Shown: positions 35,473 through 47,290 of the stretch, one piece after another
How the letters are laid out: every line of letters begins with the position of its first letter
How positions within the stretch are numbered: position 1 is the first letter of the stretch
Source of the DNA: Halocaridina rubra
Lineage: Eukaryota > Arthropoda > Malacostraca > Decapoda > Atyidae
Direction of reading: 5' to 3'
Length of the DNA: 64,000 bases
NCBI GenBank assembly: GCA_037179515.1
Contig: JAXCGZ010022648.1
Location: forward strand, 232,501-296,500
The notes under the pieces: model-generated
Database searches by the model: none
What the model saw: only the letters and a program-made list of their open reading frames with translations
What the model was told of the DNA's origin: nothing
Position numbers and translations under genes: made by a program

Positions 35473-36360
35473 TTTTATGTTCTCCCTCTCACAGAATATA
35501 AAAAGAAGAGAAATAAAAGAAAAGAGAGAAAAACTTTTATTTAAGCTTCACACAGAATTTTTATATCTACATATAAGTGCTATTTAGTAACTCAATTTAT
35601 CTCTTTTCTGGTAACACACATCTTAACTTAAAAATTTGACTATGGTAATTTGAGAATAAAAAGAAAAAGAAAAATGCAACAAAAACAAAGTCAAACCTGA
35701 AGGAAAATTCGAATTTGTGTCTGAGGAGGCACCCACCTGTTTCTGCTATATATTCTTCTTAACTGATAAACTCACTTGCTAACCAAGATATGTTATCACA
35801 GGATCAGACTTTACATTTAACTCAATATATATACAAAATAAAAAAAATAGTAAAAGAGAAAACTAAAAGAAAAGAAAAAAAAATGAAGAAAATAAGACAG
35901 CTGTACTACTTGGCAACTTAACTCAGCACTGTTGACAGGTGTATTTTTGGCATTTATTTAATTATTCAATTATTTTGTGTATCAAAACTAGCTATCAAAT
36001 TAATATAAATGGGAAGGATACTGATTTTAACAATATATGGAACCACAGGATCAGGTGAACGGCTTAATAGCTCTCCCCAATTTACACAAAAAATTAGGTA
36101 ATGTGATGTGATGGCTTCACCTCTGGCAACTCTTCTAAGTTTCCTTCAAGGCAGAACAGGGCAGCATCTTCTCTCTCCCCTCACGAAAATGTTCTCAATT
36201 TTTTCCTTTAATATTTTGGACAGTCTCGTCATACAACAAATATAAGTTTTTTACTCACAATACTCTGCAGGATTTCTTATTTAGGAAAATTATGTTTGAT
36301 TTACGCACTATGTTTTTAGTCACTCAAAAACACAAGGAAAAGTTTAAGAGATACTGAATA
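35473..36360. other. Possible LINE 5' UTR, no gene seen
   Basis: AT-rich, with A-rich runs near 35,500-35,900. No supported frame. It lies directly upstream of ORF1 of copy 17 and ends where the tail of copy 18 starts. No second copy of this region exists in the window, so its limits cannot be fixed by comparison. Confidence 0.35.
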
Positions 36361-36366
36361 CGTGTG

Positions 36367-38624
36367 TGATTACCTAATTGTGATTACCTAATTGTGTTTA
36401 CGGGAAAGAGCCCAAAGCTCGTATCTTCCCGTCTCCTGATCGATTCCATTTTATACTTAGTCATACTTATCATACCTGTCCTTGAAACTATGGATTGAGA
36501 TAGCATTAACTACCTCCTCGCTTAGCCAATTCCAATTATCAACTACTCTTACACTGAAAAAGTATTTCCTTACATCCTGCAAAGAAGTTTTCTTACGAAG
36601 CTTCAAACTATGACCTCTAGTTCTAGAGCCAGCCATATCAAAATATCAAGCCCTATCCACTCTATCATAACCATGAAGGAATTTAAAGACTGTCACCATA
36701 TCCCCCCTCACTCTTCTAGCTTCGAGTGATGCTAAGTCTAATCCCCTCAGCCTCTCATCATAACTGAGATTGCGTATTTCTGGCACCAGTTTCGTGGCAT
36801 GTCTTTGAACTTTTTCAAGCTTAGCTATGTGCTTTTTCAAGTGCGGATTCCAAAAGGGGGCTGCATATTCGAATTTTGGCCTCACATAGGTTACATAAAT
36901 ATTTCTGAACATTTCCTTGTCCATGTGCCTGAAGGCTACCCTTACATTTGATAAGAATGCATATGCTGCCCTTACTATGCCATTTATATGTATTTCTGGA
37001 GACAAATCTGCCAGTATGTTTACTCCTAGATCTCTCTCATTTTCTGTCTCTTGAAGTTGTACTCCAGCCACCGAGTAGTCAAGCTTGGGCCTTCTTGCAC
37101 TTGTACCCATTCTCATTACCTTACATTTTGAAGTATTGAATTTCATTAGCCACTTTTCTGACCACTCATGCAGATTATTTAGATCCTCCTGAAGTTCTCT
37201 ACCATTGTTCTCGTTTTTTACTTTCTTCACAATCTTTGCATCATCTGCAAGCATATTCATGAATGAATTTACAGACTCTGGTAGGTCATTTACATATACA
37301 AGGAACAAAAGTGGCCCTAAAACTGAACCCTGTGGAACTCCACTACTAACTCTTCTCCATTCAGACACTGAGTGTCTTACTCTAACCCTCTGTTCCCTTC
37401 CTTCTAAGTAAGTTTTTATCCATTCCAAAACATTTCCACCTATTCTAGCCATTGATTGCAGCTTCCTAATAAGTCTCCCATGTGGAACAGTGTCAAACGC
37501 TTTCTGGAAGTCTAGGAATATGCAATCTACCCAGCCCTCTCTTTCCTGTAAGATTTGGCTTGCCTCATCATAAAATTCTAATAAGTTTGTTACTGTTGAT
37601 CTACCTTCTCTGAAGCCATGTTGCCTCACTGACAAAAAGTTGAAGGATTCCAAGTGAAGAGAGATATGTTTCCTTAGTAGTTTCTCCATAACTTTGCAAA
37701 TTATGCTGGTCAAGGAAACTGGTCTATAGTTCAGACCCGTATCCCTCCTTCCCTTTTTGAAGATAGGTATCACATTTGCTTGTTTCCAGCATTTTGGAAT
37801 CTCCCCCGACTCCAGTGACTCCTTAAATATGATACTTAGTGCCACTGATAGTGTTTGCGCATTTTTTAAGCACATGAGGGGATATGTCATCAGGACCTGT
37901 AGCTTTATGAACATCTAAATCCATCAGCACTTTGCATACCTCTGTGGCTGTAAGGTTGATGTTCTCTAATACAGGCCCTTGAACTTCTATCTCTGCAATC
38001 TGAGGGGGTGGGGTATTTTCTACTGTAAATACTGACTGAAACTCCTTGTTCAATTCTTTGCAGATGTCTTCATCCGTCACAGTGATGCTTCCATCCGCTC
38101 TCTTTAGCCTAACAACCTGTTCTTTTACCTTCAGTTTTCCTCTGATAAAGCTGTGGAAAAGCTTGGGATTTTCTTTAGCCTTCCTGGTGATGTCCCTCTC
38201 ATAGTCTCTCTCTGCCTCTCTCCTTTTACTTAGGTAGTCATTTCTTGCTCTTTTGTAGGTTTGCCAGGCATTTATGTTTTTTCTCCTCCTATACCTTTTC
38301 CAGCATTTGTCTCTCCACTCCTTAGCTCTTTTACACCCATTATCGAACCATTTCTCTCTGGCATGAATTACACCTACTTTGGTGACAGGTATGCAGCAAT
38401 CTACTATCTTCCCACATTTCTCACAAAAGATGTCATACATTTCTTGTACAGATTTGTTGTAAAATAAGGTTCTCCAGTCAATAACTGCAAAAAGCTCATT
38501 CATTTTGATGTAATCTCCTTTCGGATAGTTCCTCCTCATGTCCTCAGTGCCTCTACTCTCAGGAAGAATATCTTCAATGATATACTCCATCAACAACACA
38601 CAGTGGTCACTCTTTCCAATTGGT
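36367..38624 (-). mobile_element. LINE copy 18, left half of a head-to-head inverted pair
   Basis: It runs from the tail repeats at 36,367 (after TACGTGTGT) up to the SDHCVLL codons near 38,610, where the endonuclease is cut off. Its partner, copy 19, starts ~170 bp away on the other strand. Confidence 0.92.
36458..38599 (-). pseudogene. LINE ORF2 fragment, nearly intact RT
   Basis: The linker and RT start lie at 37823-38599. A 2-bp loss near 37,850 (GATAGTGTTTGCG for GATATTGTGTTTGCG) shifts to a 422-codon frame (36646-37914) with [25 protein letters not shown] and [11 protein letters not shown]. In that motif the first residue is Leu instead of the Phe seen in most copies, while the two aspartates are kept. 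A CGA-to-TGA change at 36646-36648 stops the frame ~65 codons before the usual end. Confidence 0.87.
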
Positions 38625-38790
38625 GGTTCATGCGTGGTTCATGCGTGTGCATGTGCATTTGTACCTCGAAGAATTGTTCAGTGGTCAATTCAAAATGTGT
38701 TTCCAAATTGTGGTTGTAGGTTAATTTCTTCGTGGTTGGGAGCGTTCGTAATTGGAGGTTCGACTGCATATATACACCACACACATATGC
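38625..38790. other. Spacer between inverted LINE copies 18 and 19
   Basis: About 165 bp unrelated to the LINE consensus, with a short direct repeat (GGTTCATGCGTGGTTCATGCGTG) near 38,625 and ACACACATATGCACACACAC near 38,775. The two LINE 5' ends face each other across it. Confidence 0.6.
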
Positions 38791-38794
38791 ACAC

Positions 38795-38983
38795 ACACTG
38801 TTCATTAGACAATACAGAACTCAGGAAGAGATGGGAAAGATCAAAAACTTGTTGCAAGAGGCAAGAAGGTTAAATGATGAAAGAAATGAAGAAGAGAAGA
38901 AAAATTTTCATTACAGAGTTCTTCCAGACAAAGGGGAGATAAAGAAGATAATGACAGAAGATCAGGGGATGGGGCCTCATTAA
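38795..38983 (+). pseudogene. LINE ORF1 C-terminal end
   Basis: The last ~62 codons of ORF1 (FIRQYRTQEEMGKIKNLLQE ... DQGMGPH), ending with TAA at 38981-38983. They match the end of ORF1 in copy 17. The piece is fused to unrelated spacer sequence upstream, so there is no native start. Confidence 0.8.
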
Positions 38984-41795
38984 GATTGTTATACACAAAT
39001 GCTGAGGGATTAGCTGGTAAGGCAGTAGAATTAAAAGATAGGATTCACAACAGTAAGGCAGATATAGTAGCAATTACAGAGACTAAGTTGAGTGAGGACA
39101 TAAACAGTGTCACAGTTTTTCCTAAGGGTTTCAGAATACTAAGGGTTGAAAGATCTGAGAGGACTGGGGGAGGGATAGCACTGCTTATAAGTGAAAGGAT
39201 TCAAGTTGAAGAAATAAACTTGGCTATAGAAAGTGAGTTCAAGGAATTTCTTGTTGCTCGCATAAATACTGGGTCAGAGAGCATTATAATAACTGTTGTA
39301 TACAACCCACCAAGGAACCAAAATAGGCTTGAAGTTTATGAGGATAGTCATATAGGTACTATTGAAGTCATAAACTCAGTTGTTAACATGGCACGGGAAA
39401 AAAAATGTAGGATTTTGATTATGGGAGACTTTAATCATAAAGAGATAGATTGGATAAATCTTGACCCACACAGTGGTGAGGAATCATTCAGGGCAAGATT
39501 CCTAGATTGCGTACAAGGGAATTTCCTACACCAACATGTAATGGAACCAACAAGGGCCAGGGGTGGGGATGAGCCATCACTACTTGATCTAGTGTTCACA
39601 GATAATGTGTTGGATATTGAAAAAATTGAGTATGAACCACCAATTGGAAAGAGTGAACACTGTGTGTTGTTGATGGAGCATATCATTGAAGATATTCTTC
39701 CTGAGAGTAGAGGCACTGAGGACATGAGGAGGAACTATCTGAAAGGAGATTACATCAAAATGAATGAGCTTTTTGCAGTTATTGACTGGAGAACCTTATT
39801 TTACAACAAATCTGTACAAGAAATGTATGACATCTTTTGTGAGAAATATGGGAAGATAGTAGATTGCTGCATACCTGTCACCAAAGTAGGTGTAATTCAT
39901 GCCAGAGAGAAATGGTTCGATAATGGGTGTAAAAGAGCTAAGGAGTGGAGAGACAAATTCTGGAAAAGGTATAGGAGGAGAAAAAACATAAATGCCTGGC
40001 AAACCTACAAAAGAGCAAGAAATGACTACCTAAGTAAAAGGAGAGAGGCAGAGAGAGACTATGAGAGGGACATAACCAGGAAGGCTAAAGAAAATCCCAA
40101 GCTTTTCCACAGCTTTATCAGAGGAAAACTGAAGGTAAATGAACAGGTTTTAAAGCTAAAGAGAGCGGATGGAAGCATCACTGAGATGGATGAAGAGATC
40201 TGTAGAGAATTGAACAAGGAGTTTCAGTCAGTATTTACAGTAGAAAATACCCCACCCTCTCAGATTGCAGAGATAGAAGCTCAAGGGCCGGTATTATAGA
40301 ACATCAACCTTACAGCCACAGAGGTATGCAAAGCGCTGATGGATTTAGATGTTCATAAAGCTACAGGTCCTGATGACATATCCCCTCATGTGGTTAAAAA
40401 ATGCGCAAACTCAATATCATTGGCACTAAGTATCATATTTAAAAAGTCACTGGAGTCAGGGGAGATTCCAAAATGCTGGAAACAAGCAAATGTGATACCT
40501 ATCTTCAAAAAGGGAAGGAGGGATACGGCTCTGAACTATAGACCAGTTTCCTTGACCAGCATAGTTTGCAAAGTTATAGAGAAACTACTAAGGAAACATA
40601 TCTCTCTTCACTTGGAATCCTTCAACTTTTTGTCAGTGAGGCAACATGGCTTCAGAGAAGGTAGATCAACAGTAACAAACTTATTAGAATTTTATGATGA
40701 GGCAAGCCGAATCTTACAGGAAAGAGAGGGCTGGGCAGATTGCATATTCCTAGACTTCCAGAAAGCGTTTGACACTGTTCCACATGGGAGACTAATTATG
40801 AAGTTGCAAGCAATGGCTAGAATAGGTGGAAATGCTTTGGAATGGATAAAAACTTACTTAGAAGGAAGGGAACAGTGGGTTAGAGTAAGACACTCAGTGT
40901 CTGAATGGAGAAGAGTTAGTAGTGGAGTTCCACAGGGTTCAGTTTTAGGGCCACTTTTGTTCCTTGTATATGTAAATGACCTACCAGAGTCTGTAAATTC
41001 ATTCATGAATATGCTTGCAGATGATGCAAAGATTGTGAAGAAAGTATAAAACGAGAACAATGGTAGAGAGCTTCAGGAGGACCTAAATAATCTGCATGAG
41101 AGGTCAGAAAAGTGGCTAATGAACTTCAATACTTCAAAATGTAAGGTAATGAGAATGGGTACAAGTTAGCTTGACTACTCGGTGGCTGGAGTACAACTTC
41201 AAGAGACAGAAAATGAGAGATCTAGGAGTAAACATACTGGCAGATATGTCTCCAGATATACATATAAATGGCATAGTAAGGGCAGCATATGCATTCTTAT
41301 CAAATGTAAGGGTAGCCTTCAGGCACATGGACAAGGAAATGTTCAGAAATATTTATGTAACCTATGTGAGGCCAAAACTCGAATATGCAGCCCCCTTTTG
41401 GAATCCACACTTGAAAAAGCACATAGCTAAGCTTGAAAAAGTTCAAGGACATGCCACGAAACTGGTGCCAGAAATACGCAATCTCAGTTATGATGAGAGG
41501 CTGAGGGAATTAGTCTTAGCATCACTCGAAGCTAGAAGATTGAGGGGAGGATATGGTGACAGTCTTTAAATTCCTTCATGGTTATGATAGAGTGGATAGG
41601 GCTCGATATTTTGATATGGCTGGCTCTAGAACTAGAGGTCATAGTTTGAAGCTTCGTAAGAAAACTTCTTTGCAGGATGTAAGGAAATACTTTTTCAGTG
41701 TAAGAGTAGTTGATAATTGGAATTGGCTAAGCGAGGAGGTAGTTAATGCTATCTCAATCCATACTTTTAAGGACAGGTATGATAAGTATCACTAA
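38984..41795 (+). pseudogene. LINE ORF2: APE endonuclease, RT and C-terminal domain, multiply broken
   Basis: The endonuclease (38986-39680) shows the N-terminal LYTNAEGL motif, the catalytic ITETKL (Glu), GGGIALLI, the MGDFNHKEIDW motif and the C-terminal His motif as SEHCVLL. The basic linker follows, then the RT. The frame is open to 40,299 and interrupted by TAG there (…GPVL stop NINL). It continues at 40339-41049 with [11 protein letters not shown] and [11 protein letters not shown] to a TAA. After that come a deletion near 41,168 and a frameshift, then 41171-41569 and the last 80 codons 41553-41795. An active version would nick DNA and prime reverse transcription; this one is dead. Confidence 0.9.
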
Positions 41796-41830
41796 GTATA
41801 AAATTAGGTAATCACAATTAGGTAATCACA

Positions 41831-43279
41831 CACAAGATTAGATATAATTTTTGTGATGATTTTGAAAATAATGTTTGCTGAAACTGTACGTAATGTGCAA
41901 CCTTCGTAGGCAGTAAATTTCGGAACCTTCTTGTTGGAATTGAAGTTTGGGAAGTAGTTATCAATAAAGATTATAATGAACGAAGTCTTTTAAAAGGTAA
42001 GGCTTTTGCATGATAGAAACCCTTCCTCGAGAATGCGATGCTAAAGCAGGTGTCGAGATATTGCCAAACAGCTGTGTCTTCTCACTTGCATTTCTATTCC
42101 AATCATTATCGTCATCATTAGGATGGTATGAGATGATGATGGAGGGGAGAAAATGAGTGATGGTGCGATCACTGAAGAGGGGAGGTAGGAATATAATTTT
42201 CGCGGCTTTGCTGTTTTGACGGGTGGTTTTTGTGCATGCTCTCTGTTAGCTCAGAATCGTTAACCTTTTATGATATTGCTATATATTGCTTTGGTTATTT
42301 TTTTTTTCTTCTAATTTTGGTTCTGTTTTATTTTGATTCCAGACTATGTTCAATATCTTGTAACTAAATTAAACTCTTATTCGCTCATATTTGTAACTGC
42401 ACACAAAGAAAATGCAACATACATTTTGTTGACTTTAAAAGCTCGTTATGTTGACAGGGCAGTCTTACCAAAGGGAAGAAAATCAAATGGACAAGAGCAA
42501 ATTTTGCCTATTAATGAACAACAAATCAATAATTGCTAATCATGATTTACCTGTTAGCAAGATTAGGTTAAGCTACGTCATCTTTCCCGCCTAACGTGTT
42601 TATAAAGTCGATGTCATTGACCTTGTGTCTGTGTTAATCAATAGAGAAGTAATTTCTCTTTTTTGTGTGTGCATAATCTTCCATTAGGAAAAATGGACAA
42701 AATATACAGTATTTCTGCCATACAGCAGTAAGGTAATTTTCTGCCTTCCCTTATATGAAATGTGTATTCAGTAGGTACTCGACCGATCTGAATACTTAAC
42801 ATACAATATAATGGCATCCCTAACCTTGGGAATAGTATTCCATAATTCTCAATATGGAATTACAGTGAATATACAATATCTAACGTACACCTGTGTATGA
42901 TCAGTTCCAGGCATCTCTTGAACTAAAAAAAAAAAATGCTCATACGGTTACTATTCGAAAGAACTGAAAACATACTTTGGATGATGGAAATGTGAACTAT
43001 TTTAACTATAAAACACCGAAATGAAAATATCCTCGTTAATAAATTAATTATACAGTATTGAGTATCTATTTACATGAGTTAATCCTTATATTAAACAGTG
43101 GTACAAACGCTTCTTAGTTCGTAAACTTAAAAGTATAATTACAATACAGAAATTATGTTTGTATATTGCAATATCAATATCTTTACTGATGCGTCTAGTC
43201 ACGTGAATACCATTTATCGCTACAAAGCCTCGACCTTTGCTGCATGTATGATAAACGTGCATTTAGGACAGATTAAGAA

Positions 43280-43283
<4 letters not shown>
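41831..43283. other. Intergenic, nothing recognised
   Basis: AT-rich single-copy-looking sequence. Short open frames (e.g. 42333-42539) have no recognisable domain or splice context. Confidence 0.4.

Positions 43284-43357
<74 letters not shown>
43284..43357. repeat. (CT)n microsatellite
   Basis: About 37 CT units, uninterrupted. Confidence 0.96.
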
Positions 43358-43361
<4 letters not shown>

Positions 43362-43400
43362 TTAGTGTTTTCAAAAATTTTAGCAATAAATATGTAAGGA

Positions 43401-43632
43401 CGTATTATTATTATTATTATTTCTCACCTTTCTCACCATACGCCTGAGTAGATAGTTCTCTATCTGTCAGTCGGCTGACCATGTATGAAGCTTCATTTTG
43501 GTCAGTCATGCGTTGCTTGAGCAAAGAGGTTTTCTTCCAGTGTCTTGCTAGGACTATCCTGGAAACCCTCCCCATTTATCCGGGCTTGGGACCGGCACTG
43601 TGCTAAGCTTGTCTGTTTAACCCAGTGGCTGG

Positions 43633-43681
<49 letters not shown>
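43401..43681 (+). mobile_element. Probable SINE-like repeat ending in (TTA)n
   Basis: A ~220-bp GC-richer body (CATTTATCCGGGCTTGGGACC, then CCCAGTGGCTGGG) is bracketed by ATTATTATT on the left (43,403-43,421) and ~16 TTA units on the right (43,633-43,681). A short A/T-type tail of TTA is common for arthropod SINEs. tRNA-like boxes are not clear here, so the class is uncertain. Confidence 0.45.
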
Positions 43682-43683
<2 letters not shown>

Positions 43684-44424
43684 ACGTTTAAGGGTGTTTA
43701 ATGTATTTTCTTTAGAGTAGCCTTTAAATATAGTAATTTACATTTTATTACCATTAGAATTCAGATGCTGCAGAGTCAGATTTTACGAGTTATTTATTAA
43801 CATTTTTTTTTTGGCAAAAAAAAAAAGCCCTGAGAAAATACCAATTAAAAGCTCATTCCTCTCATAAAATGGGAATATTTGATTGAGAGAGAGAGCCTAG
43901 TCATGAGACCAGTTTCGCAAAGTTTCATTTTGCAATCCCGCTGTGACTGAACGATGATTTATAGAAAAGTACCAAAAAGACTGAAAATTGGTTAATAGGT
44001 CAGGGACACCTCGAGTCGAGCATCGTTGCAAATTGCTGAAAGTACTATGACTTTTGGTCATCACAATATTTATTTATTTATTTTCTATTGCATTTAATTT
44101 CATAAATATATAACTGTACAAGCTTAAGTGTGACATAGTTGTTTGTATAAAAAAGCATTATTCGATGTATTCATTGCAAATTTCGCTGAAGCTGAGCTGA
44201 GCATGATGGGTAATCTGCCACGATGTCCTAAGAGGAGTGATATCGAGAGTTGATATTGACTTTTAGTCATAGTATATTTAGCTTATGAATCGAATGTAAT
44301 TGTAAATTACTGCTTATAACGAATAGAATACTATTATTATGTACATTTATTATAAATAAATTACAAAAATACGTAGGAATATTTAAGAATAAATAATATA
44401 TAATTAAAAAAATTTCTGCATGAC
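43682..44424. other. Intergenic, nothing recognised
   Basis: AT-rich, with poly-T/poly-A runs near 43,804-43,828. No supported feature. Confidence 0.4.
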
Positions 44425-44511
44425 AATAATTATGTATGTACGCATGCGCTGTAAAACTCTGAGGTCATTTCCGGCAGACAGCTGAGACAGAGTTGTGTTG
44501 ACCATGTTACG
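44425..44511 (+). promoter_or_regulatory. Candidate housekeeping promoter and first exon for the Sec24 gene
   Basis: A local GC-richer patch with an NRF1-like palindrome TACGCATGCGCTG (44439-44451) and an ETS-like TTTCCGG (44468-44474). These are followed by ACCATGTTACG and a donor-like GGTGAGAT at 44511-44518. If ATGTTACG (44504-44511) is spliced to the exon beginning at 49,998 (GATGCAG…), the codons read ATG TTA CGG ATG CAG, in frame with Sec24. The frame fit has a one-in-three chance of being accidental, and no transcript evidence is available here. Confidence 0.3.
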
Positions 44512-44599
44512 GTGAGATGTTCGATGTCGACACTCCACGCCTTCAAATGACACATTTCGGGGGAAATTTGTGATTAAACGAGGAAATAAGTTGATATTT

Positions 44600-44924
44600 A
44601 GACCTTTTACGCATACAAAGGTATTAAGGTAAGGTGAAAATGCGCAAGAAGTGGAGTTTGTAGGGAGAAAAAAAAATCGGTGTGGATGTCAATCCCTTGT
44701 CATAAGGCCATGTCATTAGTGGATGCAGATTTCGTTGTCTTATGACACCATTATCCAGCTAGTTACCCGTCAACGCACTTCACACGTATGAATAAAGTCT
44801 GCCAGTAACAGATAATTTAGGTGATAGGCTCATAGCACTAGTAGGAATAGGCTGGAATGGATTTAGGTTGGAATGCTCTGCTTAGCCTAACTTAGAGAAC
44901 GTGAGTCGGATAATACCAAAGAAT
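44600..44924. other. Intergenic or intronic, nothing recognised
   Basis: No supported feature. If the upstream first exon is real, this lies in the first Sec24 intron. Confidence 0.35.
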
Positions 44925-44936
44925 ATTTACTATGAT

Positions 44937-45130
44937 CTGATATGGCCACCGTGGGCGGGTGGTAGCCCGCACGACTTGATTCGTCAGGGCGTCGGTTCGC
45001 AACCCGTCACGGTCTGAGGATAGAATGGACATTCACTCAGGGTAACGGTCGCACTAATCCAAAGTCTTTCGAAAGAAAGCACCTTTCTATCCCTTAATAG
45101 AAAAGAGAGTTCATACCGTAAAACCGGAGC
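44937..45130 (+). mobile_element. tRNA-derived SINE, family 1, copy 2, with target-site duplication
   Basis: A tRNA-like head with CACCGTGGGCGGGTGGTAGC (A-box region) and GTCGGTTCGCAACCC (B-box, 44,991-45,005). The body matches the copy at 23,239. Flanking direct repeats ATTTACTATGAT (44925-44936) and ATTTACTAGGAT (45131-45142) differ at one base and mark the insertion. Confidence 0.82.
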
Positions 45131-45142
45131 ATTTACTAGGAT

Positions 45143-46035
45143 ATGGTAGCCAACATACAGGTACAAATAATAGCTTTTAATTCCTGGTGTGGCTATAGTT
45201 TATATTATAGGCATTACCTGTGGAGAAATGTCTAGTTCGGACGAGTACGCATTTTTTTAGTATCCATTATATGCAGGGTGAAGTTTCATCAGGTATGATG
45301 TTATTGAGCACAATAATGCATAGGTTTGGTTATGCTGTCATTGAACGTTGGATTGTTAGTGGTTCCCAGCCGTAGAGGGTTTGGCTATGAGGTTTAGTTA
45401 GAGAGGAATAAAACTAAAGCTCAAAGCCTCTACATTCTCATAAACCGTCTGTCTGTCTTCTAAAATCCATGGTGTAATTTTTGTAAGGTAAATGTATCAC
45501 GAGAGCGGTCATGGGTTAATAGTTGTCCCCAAGATCAGTGTCGTAAAACTTAGTAAATGTGTTCTTGCTCATCCCCAAACGAGTGCAATGAAAATGCGAC
45601 AATGTAAGAAAAAATACTTAAAACTACTAGAAATAATAAGAAAACTTCACTTAGCAACTCATTTTGTATTTGGGAATGAATTAACCTAAGAAATCTATTC
45701 ATAATAAATTTCATGGCTTATTCTTCTCATTCGGGGAATGAAAGTAAACATTTACCAGTATTAACATGCTACTATTTATCCATAAATTGTGTTTTAAAGC
45801 CTAGAATTGAATCCTGTGTCCTCCCAACTCGCTGCACCAATGAAGCTCCGTGAGATAAGTGAGCAAATTTAGTGCTTTTTGCTAGCCTCCACTCCCTATT
45901 AGTTTAATTGTATTCTATTGTCATCTTGCACTCATCGAATTTATTTTTAAAAAACATTTAGTATTGCGTATTTACTCTTAAGTTTTTGGCAGCCTAATCA
46001 ACATAAATTTATTTTTGAGCATTGTTTCATGTAAA
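45143..46035. other. Intergenic or intronic, nothing recognised
   Basis: AT-rich. A 65-codon frame at 45492-45689 has no recognisable domain. Confidence 0.35.
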
Positions 46036-46331
46036 GACGCTCCCCAACTTTCTAACGAGTTACATTCCGATGGGCCATTTGTATTCTGAATTGTTCGTCA
46101 GTTGATATGTTGTGCGTACAAGCATTCCTACAGCATGTATGTAACATAATAAAGTTGTGTTAGAACATAATGCATTTGTTTTCTTATCCTAAAGACACAT
46201 GATGCAAGTTTGCACATTCCTTGCATTATTGGAACCATCCATAACTTGCTACACAACAGTAGTAGACTACATAGGCACTGCACCTTTCACATGTATGTAT
46301 CTCTGGGTGTTGGTAAGTCAAGGAGCGTCTC
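46036..46331. mobile_element. Short Tigger/pogo-like non-autonomous element
   Basis: The left end AGACGCTCCCCAACTTTCTA then ACGAGTTACATTCCG, and the right end GGTAAGTCAAGGAGCGTCTC, are imperfect inverted repeats with Tigger-type CpG-rich wording. The body (~295 bp) has no coding capacity, so any mobility would have been in trans. Confidence 0.5.
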
Positions 46332-46419
46332 TGTGTCTGTCATGTAACCCCATTTTTTCCTTTTGGTTTTCTTAAAAATGGTACCAACATTTATACCTTC
46401 TAATATTTCATAATTTTGA

Positions 46420-47290
46420 AATACTGTATTTTGATCAAGTCACTGCCAATGCTTCTCTCCTCGTATGTGTAATTCTCAGTGTTTTACATCTTTCTTCATG
46501 AGGCAGATTCCATTATTCTGATGGTAACCTATTTTAGTTGCTCTTTTCTGAATTCTATCAACACCTTATATGTTCTTTTGGAGATAAGGCATCCAAACTT
46601 GGACTGCATACTGTAGATAAGACTGCACATATCCTTTATATAATATTTTTCATCACTTAAGTTTATAAACGAGTTTTATACTATTCCTCGCATATGACTT
46701 CCTTTTTATGACTGTAATATGATCAGCCACATCTAGATCTGATCTTGTATATATTCCCAAGTCTTTCTCTTGCTGTGTAACTGCCAAAGATTTTCAGTAC
46801 ACTATAGACCCGTCTGTAGTGTACTGCTGTTGTAAGTTTCCAACTCCAAAGTGCGTAACCTTATACTTCAATGCTGTTTGTACAGCATTTAGGTTTTGCT
46901 TTATAATGGCTGCTTCTTCTGGAATTTAAATACATCTGTATATATTAATATCAGCAAAGATCTTGCATTTTTTTTGTAAAAAGAGTATATATAATTTCTA
47001 TGAATTACAAAAAGAGTCATACTCCGTACCAATCCTTGAGGTACCCATCCGCTTACATCTTGCCATTTAGATTTTATCCCATTTATTGCTACTTTTTACT
47101 CTGTTGCTTTGAAAAGCTTCAACCCATGTTAGGATTTTTCCTTGGAAACCAGTTTTTTCACATCATAATAACCTACATAATGGTACTATTTTCTGAAATC
47201 TAAGTAAATTGCATCAAATGGTTTATTATCTACAGTTTTCAAAGCTTTTTACAGTCTGATCACACCCCCTCATGGTTCATGTGTAGACAC
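46420..47290 (-). pseudogene. Ancient, decayed LINE reverse-transcriptase remnant
   Basis: On the minus strand, short matches to a CR1/L2-type RT appear in shifting frames: GWVPQGLVRS near 47,030 (the PQG motif) and, near 46,650-46,790, QQEKDLGIYTRSDLDVADHI. The latter corresponds to the ENERDLGVNI..DL...IHI stretch of the young LINE in this window. Many stops. It is a different, much older family than the arrays at 2-41 kb. Confidence 0.55.

Larger units (their letters stand above)
31750..36360 (-). mobile_element. LINE copy 17, longest copy, with ORF1, ORF2 and possible 5' UTR
   Basis: On the minus strand it reads ORF1 (35472 to 34394), ORF2 (34384 to about 31838), 3' hairpin and tail repeats at 31750. 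About 890 bp upstream of ORF1 (35473-36360) contain no other feature and may be its 5' UTR. The 5' limit is not certain. The copy is inactive because of the lesions listed for its two ORFs. Confidence 0.85.
38791..41830 (+). mobile_element. LINE copy 19, plus strand, right half of inverted pair
   Basis: The only plus-strand copy. It starts inside the ORF1 C-terminus and has the only largely undeleted endonuclease in the window. It ends with two tail repeats (ACAATTAGGTAATC) and ACACACA at 41,808-41,832. The 3' hairpin and the sequence between CACTAAGTATAAAA and the tail are deleted, so the recognition structure is missing in this copy. Confidence 0.92.

Noticed and set aside
38902..38908. Programmed -1 frameshift heptamer AAATTTT as a proven signal
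   Set aside because: It fits the rule in copy 19 but is not kept in copy 17, and no downstream structure was established. Kept only as a note.
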